From: Allolobophora icterica
Lineage: Eukaryota; Annelida; Clitellata; Crassiclitellata; Lumbricidae
Assembly: GCA_963556255.1 (NCBI GenBank)
Contig: OY744612.1
Span: forward strand, 21,417,532-21,481,531
DNA: 64,000 nucleotides
Direction of reading: 5' to 3'
Part shown: in pieces, positions 63,345-64,000 of the stretch
How the letters are laid out: every line of letters starts with the position of its first letter
Numbering within the stretch: position 1 is the stretch's first letter
Notes under the pieces: generated by a model
What the model was told of the DNA's origin: nothing
Database searches by the model: none
The model's input: only the letters and a program-made list of their open reading frames with translations
Program-made: the position numbers and the translations under genes

Positions 63345-64000
63345 AACATATTTCTGCAAGTGCAAAGCACCGAAAACGACCACAGCCACAGAAGCATGCA
63401 GGGCATTATGGAAATGTTTATAAGTCAGCATATTGTGGCATTGACAGAAAGACAGTATTGAAACTCCTGCTTAATTTTCAGCTTTTCACTGGGTTTACAT
63501 CTGTTATGATCTAAGGCTATAGTCAGACTGCTCTACTTACTGGGCTCTTCAATTTGAAAGTAGTCTGCATATTAATTTTTGGTATTTGTTCATTATGTGT
63601 TTTGTAAGTTATTCCATTGACATGCGATCAAAGCCTAGTCTTCTGTAAAATGTTATGTAAAGTAATATTATGTTTCAATCTTAATTGTTAATGTTTTTGC
63701 TTTCAATTATCGGTGATGTGTCATGTTTCATGCATGTTGTAATTCATGGACGTCATTTGGGGAGCATGGAGGGCATTCCCCCCTGATTTTTTGGAAAAAA
63801 AGAAAAAATTATGTAAAAAAGAAAAGGGGAAGAAGAAAAGGGTAAAAAAAGAGACTCATTTGCAGCATTGGCTTACATTTTTGTACATGTAGACTAAATA
63901 GAAAGCATTTTAAAAGAAACACCAAAAAAGGTGAAAAATATTTTCATGCGCGGAAATTTTTTTAACCTCTTTTTGCCTCCCCTCCGGAATAAGCTGTCCA

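Larger units (their letters stand above)
60033..64000. other. DEGS1 5' intron or upstream flank
   Basis: Contains the repeats listed separately. No sequence coding the expected desaturase N-terminus was recognised on the minus strand, and no other gene. The far right (63740-64000) is A/T-run rich and resembles the inner part of a non-autonomous transposon. Confidence 0.6.

Overview
The window is animal (metazoan) nuclear DNA. Genes are split into many short exons with GT-AG introns, and the DNA between them is AT-rich and packed with microsatellites, minisatellites, tRNA-derived SINEs, LINE tails and small hAT-type transposons. Nothing looks bacterial or viral. The two genes are conserved across animals. 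The repeat families suggest a marine invertebrate, but I cannot name the phylum from sequence alone.

Layout. 1-3760: upstream DNA with a CRE-octamer minisatellite, two related hAT-like elements (one carrying a nested insertion) and an inverted CCAAT hairpin. 3761-45067, + strand: a complete CARMIL gene (capping protein regulator and myosin 1 linker, LRRC16 family). I reconstructed it by hand as 32 coding exons, 3741 nt, 1246 residues, with every splice phase agreeing. Its introns hold four copies of a small hAT MITE, many tandem arrays, SINEs, a LINE tail, a relic copy of exon 19 and a duplicated segment flanking exon 13. 45068-55615: a convergent intergenic region with a SINE, a LINE relic, a 1.13-kb hAT element with a decayed transposase C-terminus, a palindromic MITE and minisatellites. 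55616-60032, - strand: the last two exons of a sphingolipid delta-4 desaturase (DEGS1 type) with all three histidine boxes. Its intron carries a 750-bp fold-back Tc1/mariner-type MITE. 60033-64000: upstream intron or flank of the desaturase. The short first coding exon was not found and probably lies beyond the right edge.

The genes are functionally unrelated. CARMIL controls actin capping protein at membranes; the desaturase makes ceramide from dihydroceramide in the ER. They converge, with about 10.5 kb between their stop codons.

The most informative observations are the exact CARMIL gene model, with a non-canonical capping-protein-interaction motif and a competing splice donor after exon 24, and a dense set of hAT-type insertions recognisable by 8-bp target duplications, including a nested pair. 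I saw no convincing new gene system.
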